A DNA stretch of 64,000 nucleotides. Source: Bradyrhizobium lablabi (GTDB lineage Bacteria > Pseudomonadota > Alphaproteobacteria > Rhizobiales > Xanthobacteraceae). Under the pieces are notes generated by a model. That model did no database searches and was not told the origin of the DNA. It saw only the letters and a program-made list of their open reading frames with translations. Shown here in pieces: positions 25,596 through 34,709 of this stretch. How positions within the stretch are numbered: the stretch's first letter is position 1; each line of letters opens with the position of its first letter. The stretch spans positions 7,474,501 to 7,538,500 of the forward strand of contig NZ_LT670844.1 in the NCBI RefSeq assembly GCF_900141755.1, read 5' to 3'. Both the position numbers and the translations under genes were made by a program.

Positions 25596-26399
25596 TTGTT
25601 TTTTGTGCTCTCCAAGACGCTCGGCGTCATGCTGTTGCCTGCCAATTTCCTGCTCGGCGTGGGGATCGTCAGCGTGATCCTGATGGCGACGCGGTTTGCG
25701 CGCTTAGGCCGGGCGCTCGCGGTCGCCTCGATCGTGCTGCTTGCGATCTGCGGATTTTCCCCGCTTGCAAGCTGGCTGCTTTATCCCCTGGAGCAGCGAT
25801 TTCCACCCTGGAACGCCGCGCGCGGCGCGCCGGACGGGATCATCGTGCTCGGCGGCTCGATCGATGCCGATCTTTCGGCCACGCGTGGTACGCCGGTGGT
25901 CCGAAACGCGGCTGACCGCATCATCGCCGCGGCGGCGCTTGCCCGGCAATATCCGAATGCGCGCGTGTTGTTCTCCGGAGGCAACGGGAATTTGCTCTCG
26001 AACGATGCCAAGGAAGCCGACCAAGCCGGCGCCATTTTGGAAAGCCTCGGGATCGCCAAATCGCGGCTGATGATGGAACGGAGTTCGCGCAACACCCAGG
26101 AGAACGCCGAATTCTCAAAAGCGCTGGTCGCACCGAAAGCGGGGGAACGTTGGCTGTTGGTGACATCGGCCTTCCACATGCCGCGATCGATCGGCCTGTT
26201 TCGAAAGGCGGGGTTTGCCGTGGAGCCCTATCCGGTTGATTGGCGGGTCGGCGGGCGCGAGGACCTCGTCACGTTTGGCAACATCGCGGTTGACGGGCTG
26301 GGACGAACCGACGTTGCGGTGCGTGAATGGCTCGGTCTTTTGGCGTACCGGCTCACCGGCAAGATCGATGAATTGCTGCCGGGACCGGCGGAGAAGTAG
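25596..26399 (+). CDS. YdcF/ElyC-like DUF218 membrane protein
   Basis: The protein is 267 aa from the TTG at 25596 (reads FFVLSKTLGVMLLP, preceded by GAAAGAGA). An ATG at 25545 in the same frame falls in a palindromic repeat and would add 17 atypical residues. Two N-terminal membrane helices (about 5-60) are followed by the cytoplasmic or periplasmic DUF218 domain: PDGIIVLGGSIDADL, RVLFSGGNGNLL, SRNTQENAEFSK and LLVTSAFHMPRSIGLFRKAG. Relatives include E. coli ElyC and SanA, linked to envelope integrity; the biochemical activity is not established. It is divergent from the acetamidase gene. Confidence 0.85.
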   Translation: MFFVLSKTLGVMLLPANFLLGVGIVSVILMATRFARLGRALAVASIVLLAICGFSPLASWLLYPLEQRFPPWNAARGAPDGIIVLGGSIDADLSATRGTPVVRNAADRIIAAAALARQYPNARVLFSGGNGNLLSNDAKEADQAGAILESLGIAKSRLMMERSSRNTQENAEFSKALVAPKAGERWLLVTSAFHMPRSIGLFRKAGFAVEPYPVDWRVGGREDLVTFGNIAVDGLGRTDVAVREWLGLLAYRLTGKIDELLPGPAEK

Positions 26400-26483
26400 A
26401 AGCAGCTGTCGCAACGTGGCATCGATCGGGCTAGAATTGACGAAACGGGCGCGCTTCCGCGCGCCGACTTGGGAGGTTACGCC

Positions 26484-27269
26484 ATGCAACAGCAAACCCC
26501 GCCGGAGCCCTTCGATCTGGCCGGCATGGTCGCCGATCTCAACAATCTGCTGCGGCTGAAAACCACCGTGATCGGCATGAAAATGTTCGCCACCGTTGAG
26601 GAGATGGCGGCAATCCCGAAGATCAGGCGTCCGACCGCGACGCATACTACAGACCAGATCGTCAGCATGGCCTCGCGGCTCGGCTGGACCGTTGGCATCA
26701 CCGCCGACGATCTCGTGGGCGCGCAGTGCCGCGCGGTGATCGGGCTTGCACCGCAGGACGAGAAGTGGCTCGCCGGTGAAGCCTATGTCGGCGTCTGGCA
26801 CGAGAACGCCCAGGACGCGCGCAAGCGCCAGGAAGCGCTCGACGTCGTTCCGCACGGCCGATATCAGGCGCTCGCGGTGAGCCCGCTCGCCAGCGGAAGA
26901 TTGAACCCGCCGGATATTTGTCTGGTCTATGCGACGCCGGGCCAGATGATCATCCTGATCAACGGCCTGCAATACACCGGCTACAAGAAGTTCGAATGGG
27001 GCGTGGTGGGCGAGACCGCGTGCGCGGATTCATGGGGGCGGGCGCTGAAAACCGGTGAGCCCAGCCTGTCGCTGCCGTGCTTTGCGGAGCGCCGTTATGG
27101 CGGCGTGCCGGACGAGGAGATGCTGATGGCGCTGTCGCCGGCACATCTTGCCAAGGCGATCACCGGCATGAAGGCGCTGGCGAAGAACGGCTTGCGCTAT
27201 CCGATCGCGCCCTATGGTATCCAAAGCGACGTCCGCGCCGGCATGGGTGTTTCCTACGCCAAGAAATAA
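26484..27269 (+). CDS. DUF169 family protein
   Basis: The protein is 261 aa; MQQQTPPEPFDLAGMVADLN starts at 26484 behind GGGAGG. Family landmarks include LLRLKTTVIGMKMF near the N-terminus, then GWTVGITADDLVGAQCRAVI, ICLVYATPGQMIILINGLQY and CADSWGRALKTGEPSLSLPC (conserved Cys residues). The function of DUF169 is unknown. Conserved Cys and a hydrophobic core suggest cofactor or metal binding, but that is speculation. It is followed 53 bp later by the saccharopine-dehydrogenase-like gene on the same strand. Confidence 0.85.
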   Translation: MQQQTPPEPFDLAGMVADLNNLLRLKTTVIGMKMFATVEEMAAIPKIRRPTATHTTDQIVSMASRLGWTVGITADDLVGAQCRAVIGLAPQDEKWLAGEAYVGVWHENAQDARKRQEALDVVPHGRYQALAVSPLASGRLNPPDICLVYATPGQMIILINGLQYTGYKKFEWGVVGETACADSWGRALKTGEPSLSLPCFAERRYGGVPDEEMLMALSPAHLAKAITGMKALAKNGLRYPIAPYGIQSDVRAGMGVSYAKK

Positions 27270-27322
27270 GTGCTATCCGACCGGTCCGGCGCGAGCCCAC
27301 AATTCTCTCCCAGGATTAGATT

Positions 27323-28501
27323 ATGAAGTCTTCGTCGAAGTTCGACATCGTTGTCTATGGCGCTACCGGTTTCACCGGCCAGCTCATCGCCGAATATCTG
27401 GCCACGCATTATATCGGCAAGAACGATCCGAAATGGGCGATGGCCGGCCGCAGCCTGGAAAAGCTTGCTTCCGTGCGCGACGCAATCGGCGCGCCGGCCG
27501 ATACGGCCTTGATCAAGGCCGACGCCAGCGATCCCGCGTCGCTAAAGGCGATGATCGATCAGACCAACGCGGTCGTCTCAACCGTCGGCCCGTATCAGCT
27601 TTACGGCTCCGAATTGGTCGCGGCCTGCGCCGCCACCGGCACCGATTATGTCGATCTCTGCGGTGAGCCGGTATGGATGCGCCAGATGATCGATGCGCAC
27701 GAGGCGACGGCGCAATCAAGCGGCGCCAGGATCGTATTTTCCTGCGGCTTCGATTCGCTGCCCTTCGAACTCGGCGTGTTCTTTTGTCAGGAGACGGCCA
27801 AGAAAACGCTGGGCGCACCGGTTAGCCGCGTCAAAGGCCGCGTCCGCGACATGACGGCAACAGTTTCGGGCGGCACGGTGGCCAGCATGAAGGCGAACTT
27901 CGCGGCCGCGGCGAAAGACCTAAGCCTGGTCGCGCTGCTCCGGAGTCCGTTCGTCTTGACGCCGGGCTTCGAGGGTCCAAAGCAGCCACCGGGCAACAAG
28001 CCGGTGTTCGATCAGGACCTGGACGCATGGACCGCGCCGTTCGTGATGTCGACCATCAATACCCGCAGCGTCCACCGCTCGAATTTCCTGATGGGCTTTC
28101 CCTACGGCAAGGATTTTGTCTATGACGAGATGGTGCTGACTGGTCCGGGCGAGAAGGGTGAAGCTGACGCCAGGCGCGTCGCTGCCGCTAATCTGGATAA
28201 GGTCGGCCCCGGCGCGCCGAAGCCGGGCGAGGGTCCATCGAAAGAGGAACGGGAGAACGGCCTTTACGATCTTCTGTTCGTCGGTCTCGCGCCGGATGGA
28301 CGGCAAATTCGCATCGCCGTCCGCGGCGATCGCGATCCCGGCTATGGTTCGACCGCAAAGATGATCGCGGAATGCGCGATTTGCCTGCGCGAATCGACGG
28401 ATGTCAAAGCCGGTATCTGGACGCCTGGCGCTGCCATGGGTAATCGGCTGATCAGGCGGCTGGTCGATCACGCCGGCCTGACTTTTGAGGTAGAGAAATA
28501 G
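27323..28501 (+). CDS. Saccharopine dehydrogenase-like / trans-acting enoyl reductase-like oxidoreductase
   Basis: The protein is 392 aa. The N-terminal Rossmann motif is VYGATGFTGQLIAEYLA (residues about 11-27), followed by WAMAGRSLEKL and STVGPYQLYGSELVAACAAT. A central C-G-F-D-S-L-P segment (IVFSCGFDSLPFELGVFF) is typical of the saccharopine-dehydrogenase-like membrane-associated reductases, which include mycobacterial trans-acting enoyl reductases. True lysine-pathway activity is unlikely. It probably acts on a lipid or another hydrophobic substrate with NAD(P)H. It is convergent with the FAD monooxygenase gene 9 bp away. Confidence 0.88.
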   Translation: MKSSSKFDIVVYGATGFTGQLIAEYLATHYIGKNDPKWAMAGRSLEKLASVRDAIGAPADTALIKADASDPASLKAMIDQTNAVVSTVGPYQLYGSELVAACAATGTDYVDLCGEPVWMRQMIDAHEATAQSSGARIVFSCGFDSLPFELGVFFCQETAKKTLGAPVSRVKGRVRDMTATVSGGTVASMKANFAAAAKDLSLVALLRSPFVLTPGFEGPKQPPGNKPVFDQDLDAWTAPFVMSTINTRSVHRSNFLMGFPYGKDFVYDEMVLTGPGEKGEADARRVAAANLDKVGPGAPKPGEGPSKEERENGLYDLLFVGLAPDGRQIRIAVRGDRDPGYGSTAKMIAECAICLRESTDVKAGIWTPGAAMGNRLIRRLVDHAGLTFEVEK

Positions 28502-28510
28502 GTCCCCGCA

Positions 28511-29707
28511 TCACACCGCACGCGGATCGTAGCTGTACATCCAGCTCTGGCCCTTCGATGCGAGCGGGATCAGCATCTTGAACATCTGGTTGCGGATCCA
28601 TGCGCCGGCCGCACTGAACTCGCCCTTCTGGTTGCCATTGCGGCGGGCGGTGGCCACGATCCGCTCCGCGCGCGGGCGGCGTTCGCTTTCGAACCTCTGG
28701 AAGATTGCGCCGAGTTCCTGTCCGTCCTGCAACAGCCGGGCCAGCCGCATGGCATCCTCCAGCGCCAGCGAAGCGCCCTGGCCGGCGTGCGGGCTGGTGG
28801 CGTGCGCGGCATCACCAATCAACAGCGTCCGTTTTCGCGACCATGTCGGCAAGGTCGCGACGTCGAGTGTTGCCGTGACGCCGATGTTTTCGGCCGCTTC
28901 CAAAAGTCGCGGGATCGGGGCGTGCCAACCGGCGTGGAAGTCGAGCAGGTGCCGCCTCAGCGCATCCTGGTCCATGGCGCGGAAAGTCGCGGCGTCGATG
29001 CCGTGCGACGGTTGGGTGCTCCACCACATCACGCCCTCGCGCGGATCGGGGCTGCAAAAGCCATAGCCGAAAAACCCGCTCTGCCCGAACGTCGTCTCGA
29101 CGCGTTGCCCGATCGAGGTGTTCTCGAGCAATGATCTCGGCAGAAAACCGCCAAAACCAATGAGGCCGGTATCGAAGGGCTTTGGGCCATCGGGGATGAC
29201 GTGCGTGCGTACCGCCGAATGCACGCCGTCGGCGCCGATCAGGAAATCGCCCTCGGCGCTCGAGTCGTCGGAAAAGTGCGCGACGACCGGCTGGTCGGCG
29301 CGGTCTTCGATGCGCACCAGCCGTTTCTCGAAGTGGAGCTCGACGCTTTCGCACCAGGCCTTGTCCAGGATCGCCGCATTAAGCGTGGCGCGGCACATAT
29401 TCACCGCGGGCTGGCCGAAGCGCGCTTTCATGTCCCGGTTGATGGAACCGAGCCGGCGTCCTGATTGCGAATAGAAATCGAATGATTCCGCGATCGAGCC
29501 GCGGCGGATCATCTCGTCGGCGAGGCCGATTTCGGCCAGCACATGCATGCCGTTCGGCGCAATCTGCAGGCCGCCGCCGATGCCGGTCGAGTACGGCCAT
29601 GCCTCGAACAGCTGCGCCTCAATGCCGGCCTTCCTGAGCAGGATCGCGGTGACCGGGCCGGCAATGCCGGCACCGATGATGAGGGCTTTTTGGGCGCGTT
29701 TCGTCAT
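28511..29707 (-). CDS. FAD-dependent monooxygenase (aromatic hydroxylase family)
   Basis: The protein is 398 aa. The dinucleotide-binding motif is IIGAGIAGPVTAILLRKAGI (GxGxxG at about 12-17), the DG motif GADGVHSAVR, and the flavin-binding GDAAHATSPHAGQGASLALE segment near residue 300. This is class A flavoprotein monooxygenase architecture (salicylate/p-hydroxybenzoate hydroxylase type). The substrate is not determined. It is divergent from the MarR gene, with an operator-like palindrome in the 93-bp gap, so it is probably controlled by that regulator in response to an aromatic ligand. Confidence 0.9.
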   Translation of the reverse strand: MTKRAQKALIIGAGIAGPVTAILLRKAGIEAQLFEAWPYSTGIGGGLQIAPNGMHVLAEIGLADEMIRRGSIAESFDFYSQSGRRLGSINRDMKARFGQPAVNMCRATLNAAILDKAWCESVELHFEKRLVRIEDRADQPVVAHFSDDSSAEGDFLIGADGVHSAVRTHVIPDGPKPFDTGLIGFGGFLPRSLLENTSIGQRVETTFGQSGFFGYGFCSPDPREGVMWWSTQPSHGIDAATFRAMDQDALRRHLLDFHAGWHAPIPRLLEAAENIGVTATLDVATLPTWSRKRTLLIGDAAHATSPHAGQGASLALEDAMRLARLLQDGQELGAIFQRFESERRPRAERIVATARRNGNQKGEFSAAGAWIRNQMFKMLIPLASKGQSWMYSYDPRAV

Positions 29708-29754
29708 GTCTTGCTCCTGATGTCGCAGGGGGTTAAGAAGGTACAGCTGCTAAC

Positions 29755-29789
29755 TATCTTAGTAGCTAAGATATCACTCGACTAAGATA
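29755..29789. promoter_or_regulatory. Candidate MarR operator
   Basis: A perfect palindrome, TATCTTAG-TAG-CTAAGATA, spans 29755-29773. A third half-site CTAAGATA lies at 29782-29789, 16 bp downstream of the second. It is placed between the divergent monooxygenase and MarR genes, 12 bp before the MarR start. The size (19 bp with 8-bp arms) is typical of MarR dimer sites and suggests autorepression plus control of the monooxygenase. Confidence 0.6.
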
Positions 29790-29800
29790 AGAGGCCGGCG

Positions 29801-30346
29801 TTGTCAAGAACGAAATTGCGCGCGGAATTGATGCAGGAACTGGAACACGCGGTGCGGCGGGCGTCGGCGCAGGGCGTGATCTTCGGGCAGACCGTCGCCG
29901 ACCGCGCCGGTATTTCGAATTCCGACATGGACTGCCTGGATTTTCTTCTGCTGGAGGGAAGGGTCACCGCAGGCAGGCTCGCCGAAATCACGGGATTGAC
30001 GACGGGCGCGATCACCGGCGTGGTGGATAGGCTGGAGAAGGCCGGTTTTGTTCGTCGCGAGCGGGATGCGGATGATCGCCGCAAGGTGTTCATCACACCT
30101 ATTCCGGAAAACATTGCGAAGTTCGGAAAGCTCTACGAGCACATGCAGCGGGCCATGCTGAAGGCATGGGAGGCCTATTCGGACGCAGAGCTGCGGTTGT
30201 TGCTCCGGTTTGCGACGCAGAGTTACCACACCATGCTGGCGGCGACCGCGGAACTCAAGGCGATGATCGAGGCGCCGAAAGAAAAGCGCGCCAAGGAGCC
30301 CGCAAAGGAGCGCGCCAAGGCTACGAAGCCTGTGCGGGCGCCATGA
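29801..30346 (+). CDS. MarR-family transcriptional regulator
   Basis: The protein is 181 aa. The winged helix is visible as MDCLDFLLLEGRVTAGRLAE then ITGLTTGAITGVVDRLEKAG and the wing FVRRERDADDRRKVFI (residues about 45-108). The start is TTG at 29801 with a GAGG site 7 nt upstream. The C-terminus is a Lys/Glu/Ala-rich tail (KEKRAKEPAKERAKATK). The last 26 bp overlap the convergent polysaccharide ligase gene. It is a likely repressor of the divergent monooxygenase. Confidence 0.88.
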   Translation: MSRTKLRAELMQELEHAVRRASAQGVIFGQTVADRAGISNSDMDCLDFLLLEGRVTAGRLAEITGLTTGAITGVVDRLEKAGFVRRERDADDRRKVFITPIPENIAKFGKLYEHMQRAMLKAWEAYSDAELRLLLRFATQSYHTMLAATAELKAMIEAPKEKRAKEPAKERAKATKPVRAP

Positions 30347-31586
30347 GCGGCTGGTCGGAGGCTGTCTTGTAGGCTTGCGCGGCCGCGAACATCCCCCACA
30401 TCGCGCCCAGCATCATCCAAAAATGCCGCCAGTGGTCGGTGTCGATCACAAAGCTCTCGCCGACCGTGCCGAGGAACGCCGAGAAGATCGCAAGATAAGC
30501 CCGCTGCCAGGGCACCGGCACGAAGAGGTGGCGAAATCCCGTGATGACCGTGACGAACACCAGCGCGGGATAGCTGACGCCCGAGAGCCAGCCACCGGAC
30601 ATGAACGCGTTCAAATAGGAATTGTGGGTGTCCTCGGGGAAATAATTGTGGAACTGCAGCGGGCCGATACCGAAGGGCAGGTCGAGCGCCATCTGCGCGC
30701 CCAGAATGTGCCGGCCGAAGCGGCCGAACCGCCCCTCGTCATAGCTTTGATCGAAACTCGCGCGCTGTTTGAACATCTCGCTGATGGTATCGAACGACAG
30801 CAAGACCGCGATCAGCAGCACCACGATGATGATTGCGACCACCGACATCACGATGATGCGCGAGCGCTGGCCGCGCGACTGGCTGGTCAAGACCATCAGC
30901 GCCAGCATGAAGGCCGAAGTGATCGCAAGCCCGCCCCATGCCGCGCGCGAAAACGCCAGCAGGATCGCGAGCGCCATGATGCCAAGCGCGATGGTGCAGC
31001 GGAACGATTTTGCGAAGTGGTCGGAGACGACGCTTTGCAGCACGAACAGCGAGGGAAGGATCAGGAACGCGCCCAGCACGTTCGGATCCTTGAAGGTGCC
31101 GCGTGCCCGCTCATACAGCGTCAGCAGGTCATGGCCGCCTGGGACGAGATTAAAATAGCCGGCGATGCCCGCAATTGCCGCGATCATCCCGCCGACGATC
31201 AGGCCGCGGCGGAGCATGTCGAGTCTCGCTGCGGTATCCTCGGACACCACCATCGCGAAGAACATCACGGTGACCGCCATGTACCAGGACGTCGCGATCC
31301 AGTTCGCGACCTCTGGCTTGTCGAAGAACGGGATGGCGCCGATGGAATAGCCGACGTTCAACAGCACCAGCAGCAGCAGCAGCGGCATGAACACGAGCCG
31401 CAGCCGCAAGCCGGTTGCAAAGAAGATGACGGTAGCCGCGAGCGTCACCAGCTCATAGGGGCTCGGCTCGACGAAGACGATTGCGCCGCTTGCCCCGACC
31501 AGCCACACCAGCGCGCGTTGCAGCGCGACCACGCGCGGCGCCGCTACCGATAAAGGAAAGTCCCCGGCCGTCGCCGCATACGCCAT
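30321..31586 (-). CDS. O-antigen ligase/ExoQ-like polysaccharide membrane protein
   Basis: The protein is 421 aa with about ten to eleven membrane segments. The Wzy_C-like loop is HILGAQMALDLPFGIGPLQF followed by HNYFPEDTHNSYLNAFMSGG, with the conserved His of ligases and polymerases in H-N-S-Y-L. Such proteins polymerise or ligate exopolysaccharide or O-antigen units on the periplasmic face. The ATG at 31586 is preceded by an in-frame GTG at 31589. It lies 51 bp downstream of the WcaJ-like gene on the same strand, in an exopolysaccharide region. Confidence 0.85.
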   Translation of the reverse strand: MAYAATAGDFPLSVAAPRVVALQRALVWLVGASGAIVFVEPSPYELVTLAATVIFFATGLRLRLVFMPLLLLLVLLNVGYSIGAIPFFDKPEVANWIATSWYMAVTVMFFAMVVSEDTAARLDMLRRGLIVGGMIAAIAGIAGYFNLVPGGHDLLTLYERARGTFKDPNVLGAFLILPSLFVLQSVVSDHFAKSFRCTIALGIMALAILLAFSRAAWGGLAITSAFMLALMVLTSQSRGQRSRIIVMSVVAIIIVVLLIAVLLSFDTISEMFKQRASFDQSYDEGRFGRFGRHILGAQMALDLPFGIGPLQFHNYFPEDTHNSYLNAFMSGGWLSGVSYPALVFVTVITGFRHLFVPVPWQRAYLAIFSAFLGTVGESFVIDTDHWRHFWMMLGAMWGMFAAAQAYKTASDQPLMAPAQAS

Positions 31587-31637
31587 CACACACTCTTAAA
31601 ACGCAACGCAACTCTTACGCACGCCGAACCGTGGCGC

Positions 31638-33215
31638 CTAATAGGCATTCTCGTTCTTCGTCACCAGCGCCAGCGGCGTCTTGAGAAGAATGTAGAGATC
31701 GAACAGCACCGACCAGTTCTCGATATAATAGAGATCGAACTCGACGCGCTTCTGGATCTTCTCCTCGCTGTCGACTTCGCCGCGCCAGCCGTTGATCTGC
31801 GCCCAGCCGGTAATGCCGGGTTTGACGCGATGACGCGCGAAGTAACCGTCGACCGCTTCGTCGAACAGCCGGCTCTGCAATTTGCCCTGTACGGCGTGTG
31901 GACGCGGCCCGACCAGCGACAGGTTGCTCTTGAACACGACGTTGAAGAGCTGCGGCAATTCATCGAGGCTGGTCTTGCGGATGAAGCGGCCGACCCGGGT
32001 GACGCGGGGATCGTTCTTCGTCACCACCTTGGAGGCGGTCGGGTCCGCTTGATGATGGTACAGCGAGCGAAACTTGAAGACGTCGATGCGCTCATTGTTG
32101 AAGCCGAATCTTTTTTGGCGGAACAGCACCGGGCCCGGGCTGTCGAGTTTGATCGCAAGCGCGACCAGCGCCATCACCGGCAGCGCCAGCAGCAGAATGA
32201 TGCCGCCGACGACGTGGTCGAACAGCCACTTCATCACCAGGTCCCAGTCGGTGATCGGCGCCTCGAATACGTCGAGCGTCGGGACCTTGCCCAGATAGGA
32301 ATAGGAGCGGGGGCGGAAGCGCAGCTTGTTGGTGTGGGCGGAAAGCCGGATGTCGACCGGCAGCACCCACAATTTCTTCAGCATTTCGAGGATCCGCGTC
32401 TCCGCCGAGATCGGCAGCGCGAACAGCACGAGGTCGACGCGGGTGCGGCGGGCGAATTCGACGATATCGTCGACCTTGCCGAGTTTTGCGCTGCCGGCGC
32501 AAGTTTCCAGCGCGCGGGCATCGTTGCGGTCATCGAACACGCCGAGGATATCCAAGTCAGAGTCGTCCTGGACCTTGAGCGCCTCGATCAGCTTTTCGCC
32601 GTTCTGGTCGGAGCCGACGATGATGGTGCGGCGGTCAAGCCGGCCATCCCGCGCCCAGCCGCGCACCAGCGCGCGCAAGAAGAGCCGCTCGGCGATCAGC
32701 CCGGCGAGGCCGACGCAGAAAAACGCCGAAAGCCAGAGCCGCGATACCTCGCCGCCAAGCTTGGCAAAGAACGAGGCGCCGATGAATAGCAAGAACACAA
32801 ACGCCCAGGACGAAATCATCCGCGTCATCTGCCGAAGCTGGCCGCGGAACACCTGGACTTCGTAGATATCGGCGGCCTGGAAGCAGACCACGGCGGTCGC
32901 CGTCATGCCGATGATGGCGGCGACGTATTCCCAATGGAAGCCGGAAATCGGCACGACATAACCCAGATAGAGCGCGATGCCGACGAAACTGAGCAGCACG
33001 AAATCGGCGAGGCGCACGGCGCCCGCGATCACGATCGGCGAATAGGCCCGGCGCACTTTCTGGTTGGTGACGGCGAGTGCTGCCGCTGACAGGCGCCGGC
33101 GCCGTTCGATCGGAGGGCGATCCGCCGAGGAGGCCGCCGCGGAAGCCGCGGCATCTAGCATCGAGCGTGCGTTGATCGGTTCCACTGTTCCCAAGTCCGT
33201 ATCCTGCGCAGACAC
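31638..33215 (-). CDS. Undecaprenyl-phosphate sugar phosphotransferase (WcaJ/ExoY-like)
   Basis: The protein is 525 aa. A cytoplasmic N-terminus of about 55 residues is followed by four membrane helices (about 58-180), a nucleotide-sugar-like Rossmann domain ([29 protein letters not shown]), a fifth hydrophobic segment ([20 protein letters not shown]) and the catalytic bacterial sugar transferase domain: [58 protein letters not shown]. This polyisoprenyl-phosphate hexose-1-phosphate transferase would start repeat-unit assembly for exopolysaccharide at the inner membrane. It is upstream of the ligase-like gene on the same strand. Confidence 0.93.
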   Translation of the reverse strand: MSAQDTDLGTVEPINARSMLDAAASAAASSADRPPIERRRRLSAAALAVTNQKVRRAYSPIVIAGAVRLADFVLLSFVGIALYLGYVVPISGFHWEYVAAIIGMTATAVVCFQAADIYEVQVFRGQLRQMTRMISSWAFVFLLFIGASFFAKLGGEVSRLWLSAFFCVGLAGLIAERLFLRALVRGWARDGRLDRRTIIVGSDQNGEKLIEALKVQDDSDLDILGVFDDRNDARALETCAGSAKLGKVDDIVEFARRTRVDLVLFALPISAETRILEMLKKLWVLPVDIRLSAHTNKLRFRPRSYSYLGKVPTLDVFEAPITDWDLVMKWLFDHVVGGIILLLALPVMALVALAIKLDSPGPVLFRQKRFGFNNERIDVFKFRSLYHHQADPTASKVVTKNDPRVTRVGRFIRKTSLDELPQLFNVVFKSNLSLVGPRPHAVQGKLQSRLFDEAVDGYFARHRVKPGITGWAQINGWRGEVDSEEKIQKRVEFDLYYIENWSVLFDLYILLKTPLALVTKNENAY

Positions 33216-33301
33216 ATAGGCATACGCAAACCGAGGCGGAATTCCCCGGCTGACGGCTTAACGGACAAATCGGAAGAAACTGTTATCGTGGTAAAGAACG
33301 G

Positions 33302-34435
33302 TTAACGGTCCGCGAACGCCTGGCCGTAGCCGGCCAAAACCCCCTCAACCATCGCCTTCTGAGAGAAATGCATCAGCACTCTCTCCCGGAGCGATTTTGT
33401 GCGCGCCATCGCGGCGTCCGGATCCTCGAGCGCGGCCTCGATCGCGTCCGCCATCGCGCCCGTGCTATTGGGGGCGAACAGCCCGTCCGTATGCGAGCCG
33501 AAAATCTCCGGGATGCCGCCGACATTGGCGGCCACCATCGGAATTCCCGCCGCCGCCGCCTCGATCACGACATAAGGCATCGAATCCCCGCGGGAGGGAA
33601 CCACCAGCACCTTGCCTTTCGAGAAACCATAGCGCGCCTTGACATGGCCGATGAAGCGCGCCGCCTGGCCAAGGCCGAGCCTTTGAATTTGCGCCTTGAG
33701 GGTTTCCAGTTCCTCGCCGTCGCCGGCGAGCGTCAACGTCACCCCTTTGCCGTCGGTATGCAGCCGCGCCACCGCATCGATCAGAAGGTCCGCGCCCTTG
33801 ATGTGCCTGAACTCGCCGACATAGACGATGTCGGTGGCGTCGCCCGCTCTCGTGACGGGATCGAACTCGTCCGCGGTCACGCCATTGAAGACGCAACGCA
33901 CGAGCCCGCTCGGTGTGCCGATGGTGCGCTGATAGGTATCGCGGGCGAAGGCGCTTTCGAACAGGAACAGATCGGTGGAATTCATCAGCGCGCGCTCGAG
34001 CCGGCTAAAGAGCGCACCCTTCAGCGTCTCCAGCGGGTAGTGCAACGAGCCGCCATGCGGTGTGTAGACCCGGATGCTGTCTTTCGAGTGCGGCTTCAGG
34101 CGGATGAAGGCGCCGGCCTTGGCGCCGTGTCCGTGCAGGACATCCGGCTTCAGCCGCCGGATCAGGCCCATGAAGCGTGCCCATACCAGAAGGTCCGTCG
34201 GATAGGGTTCACGGTGAATGGCGATGCGATAAACGCCAAGCTTCAGCCGCGGCGCGATCTCCGTGAGTGCCGCCTCGGCGCGCGCCCCGCCGGTCAGGCT
34301 GTCGGCGATGATGCCGACCTCGTGGCCGCGCTCGGCCTGTCCGTTGGCGAGGTCGAGGATGTGCCGGAAGATTCCGCCGACCGGCGCGCGCACCGCGTGC
34401 AGGATACGAAGCGGCCGATCTGCGATCATGGGCAT
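33302..34435 (-). CDS. Glycosyltransferase family 4 protein
   Basis: The protein is 377 aa from the ATG at 34435 (MPMIADRPLRILHAVRAPVG). An in-frame TTG at 34534 would add 33 Arg-rich residues, which is less likely. The GT-B fold is clear: N-terminal GGIFRHILDLANGQAERGHE, the linker YVGEFRHIKGADLLIDAVAR, and the C-terminal donor site VVPSRGDSMPYVVIEAAAAG with the E-x7-E-like arrangement. It probably adds a sugar to the lipid-linked repeat unit made by the WcaJ-like enzyme. It is 86 bp from the WcaJ-like gene, on the same strand. Confidence 0.88.
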   Translation of the reverse strand: MPMIADRPLRILHAVRAPVGGIFRHILDLANGQAERGHEVGIIADSLTGGARAEAALTEIAPRLKLGVYRIAIHREPYPTDLLVWARFMGLIRRLKPDVLHGHGAKAGAFIRLKPHSKDSIRVYTPHGGSLHYPLETLKGALFSRLERALMNSTDLFLFESAFARDTYQRTIGTPSGLVRCVFNGVTADEFDPVTRAGDATDIVYVGEFRHIKGADLLIDAVARLHTDGKGVTLTLAGDGEELETLKAQIQRLGLGQAARFIGHVKARYGFSKGKVLVVPSRGDSMPYVVIEAAAAGIPMVAANVGGIPEIFGSHTDGLFAPNSTGAMADAIEAALEDPDAAMARTKSLRERVLMHFSQKAMVEGVLAGYGQAFADR

Positions 34436-34709
34436 GATCAGAACCAGCGTTCGCCGGCCGTGCGCATGCAGCCCGGCAGTGCGAGCGCAGCGAACAGACA
34501 GACGATAGCGGCGCGCACGCCTCGCATCGGACAACCCAGGGGAAATGTTGATTCCGATTAAGGACTTTCATGGTTAACAAAGCATGACGGCATTGGCCAC
34601 AGGCCCGATGTCCCCGGCATCACATCGGCCGAATTAACCCAGCGGCAACCTTAATGGAGTGTAATCGCGCCAGGTTTGGTAGAGTCGCCGTGTCTTGCGG
34701 GAGTGTGCG

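Noticed and set aside
30375..31553. 392-codon open frame antisense to the polysaccharide ligase
   Set aside because: His/Gln/Asp-rich mirror of a membrane protein gene, a known artefact of antisense to hydrophobic codons.
33368..34561. 397-codon open frame antisense to the GT4 gene
   Set aside because: Mirror of a clear glycosyltransferase gene; no ribosome site or motif.
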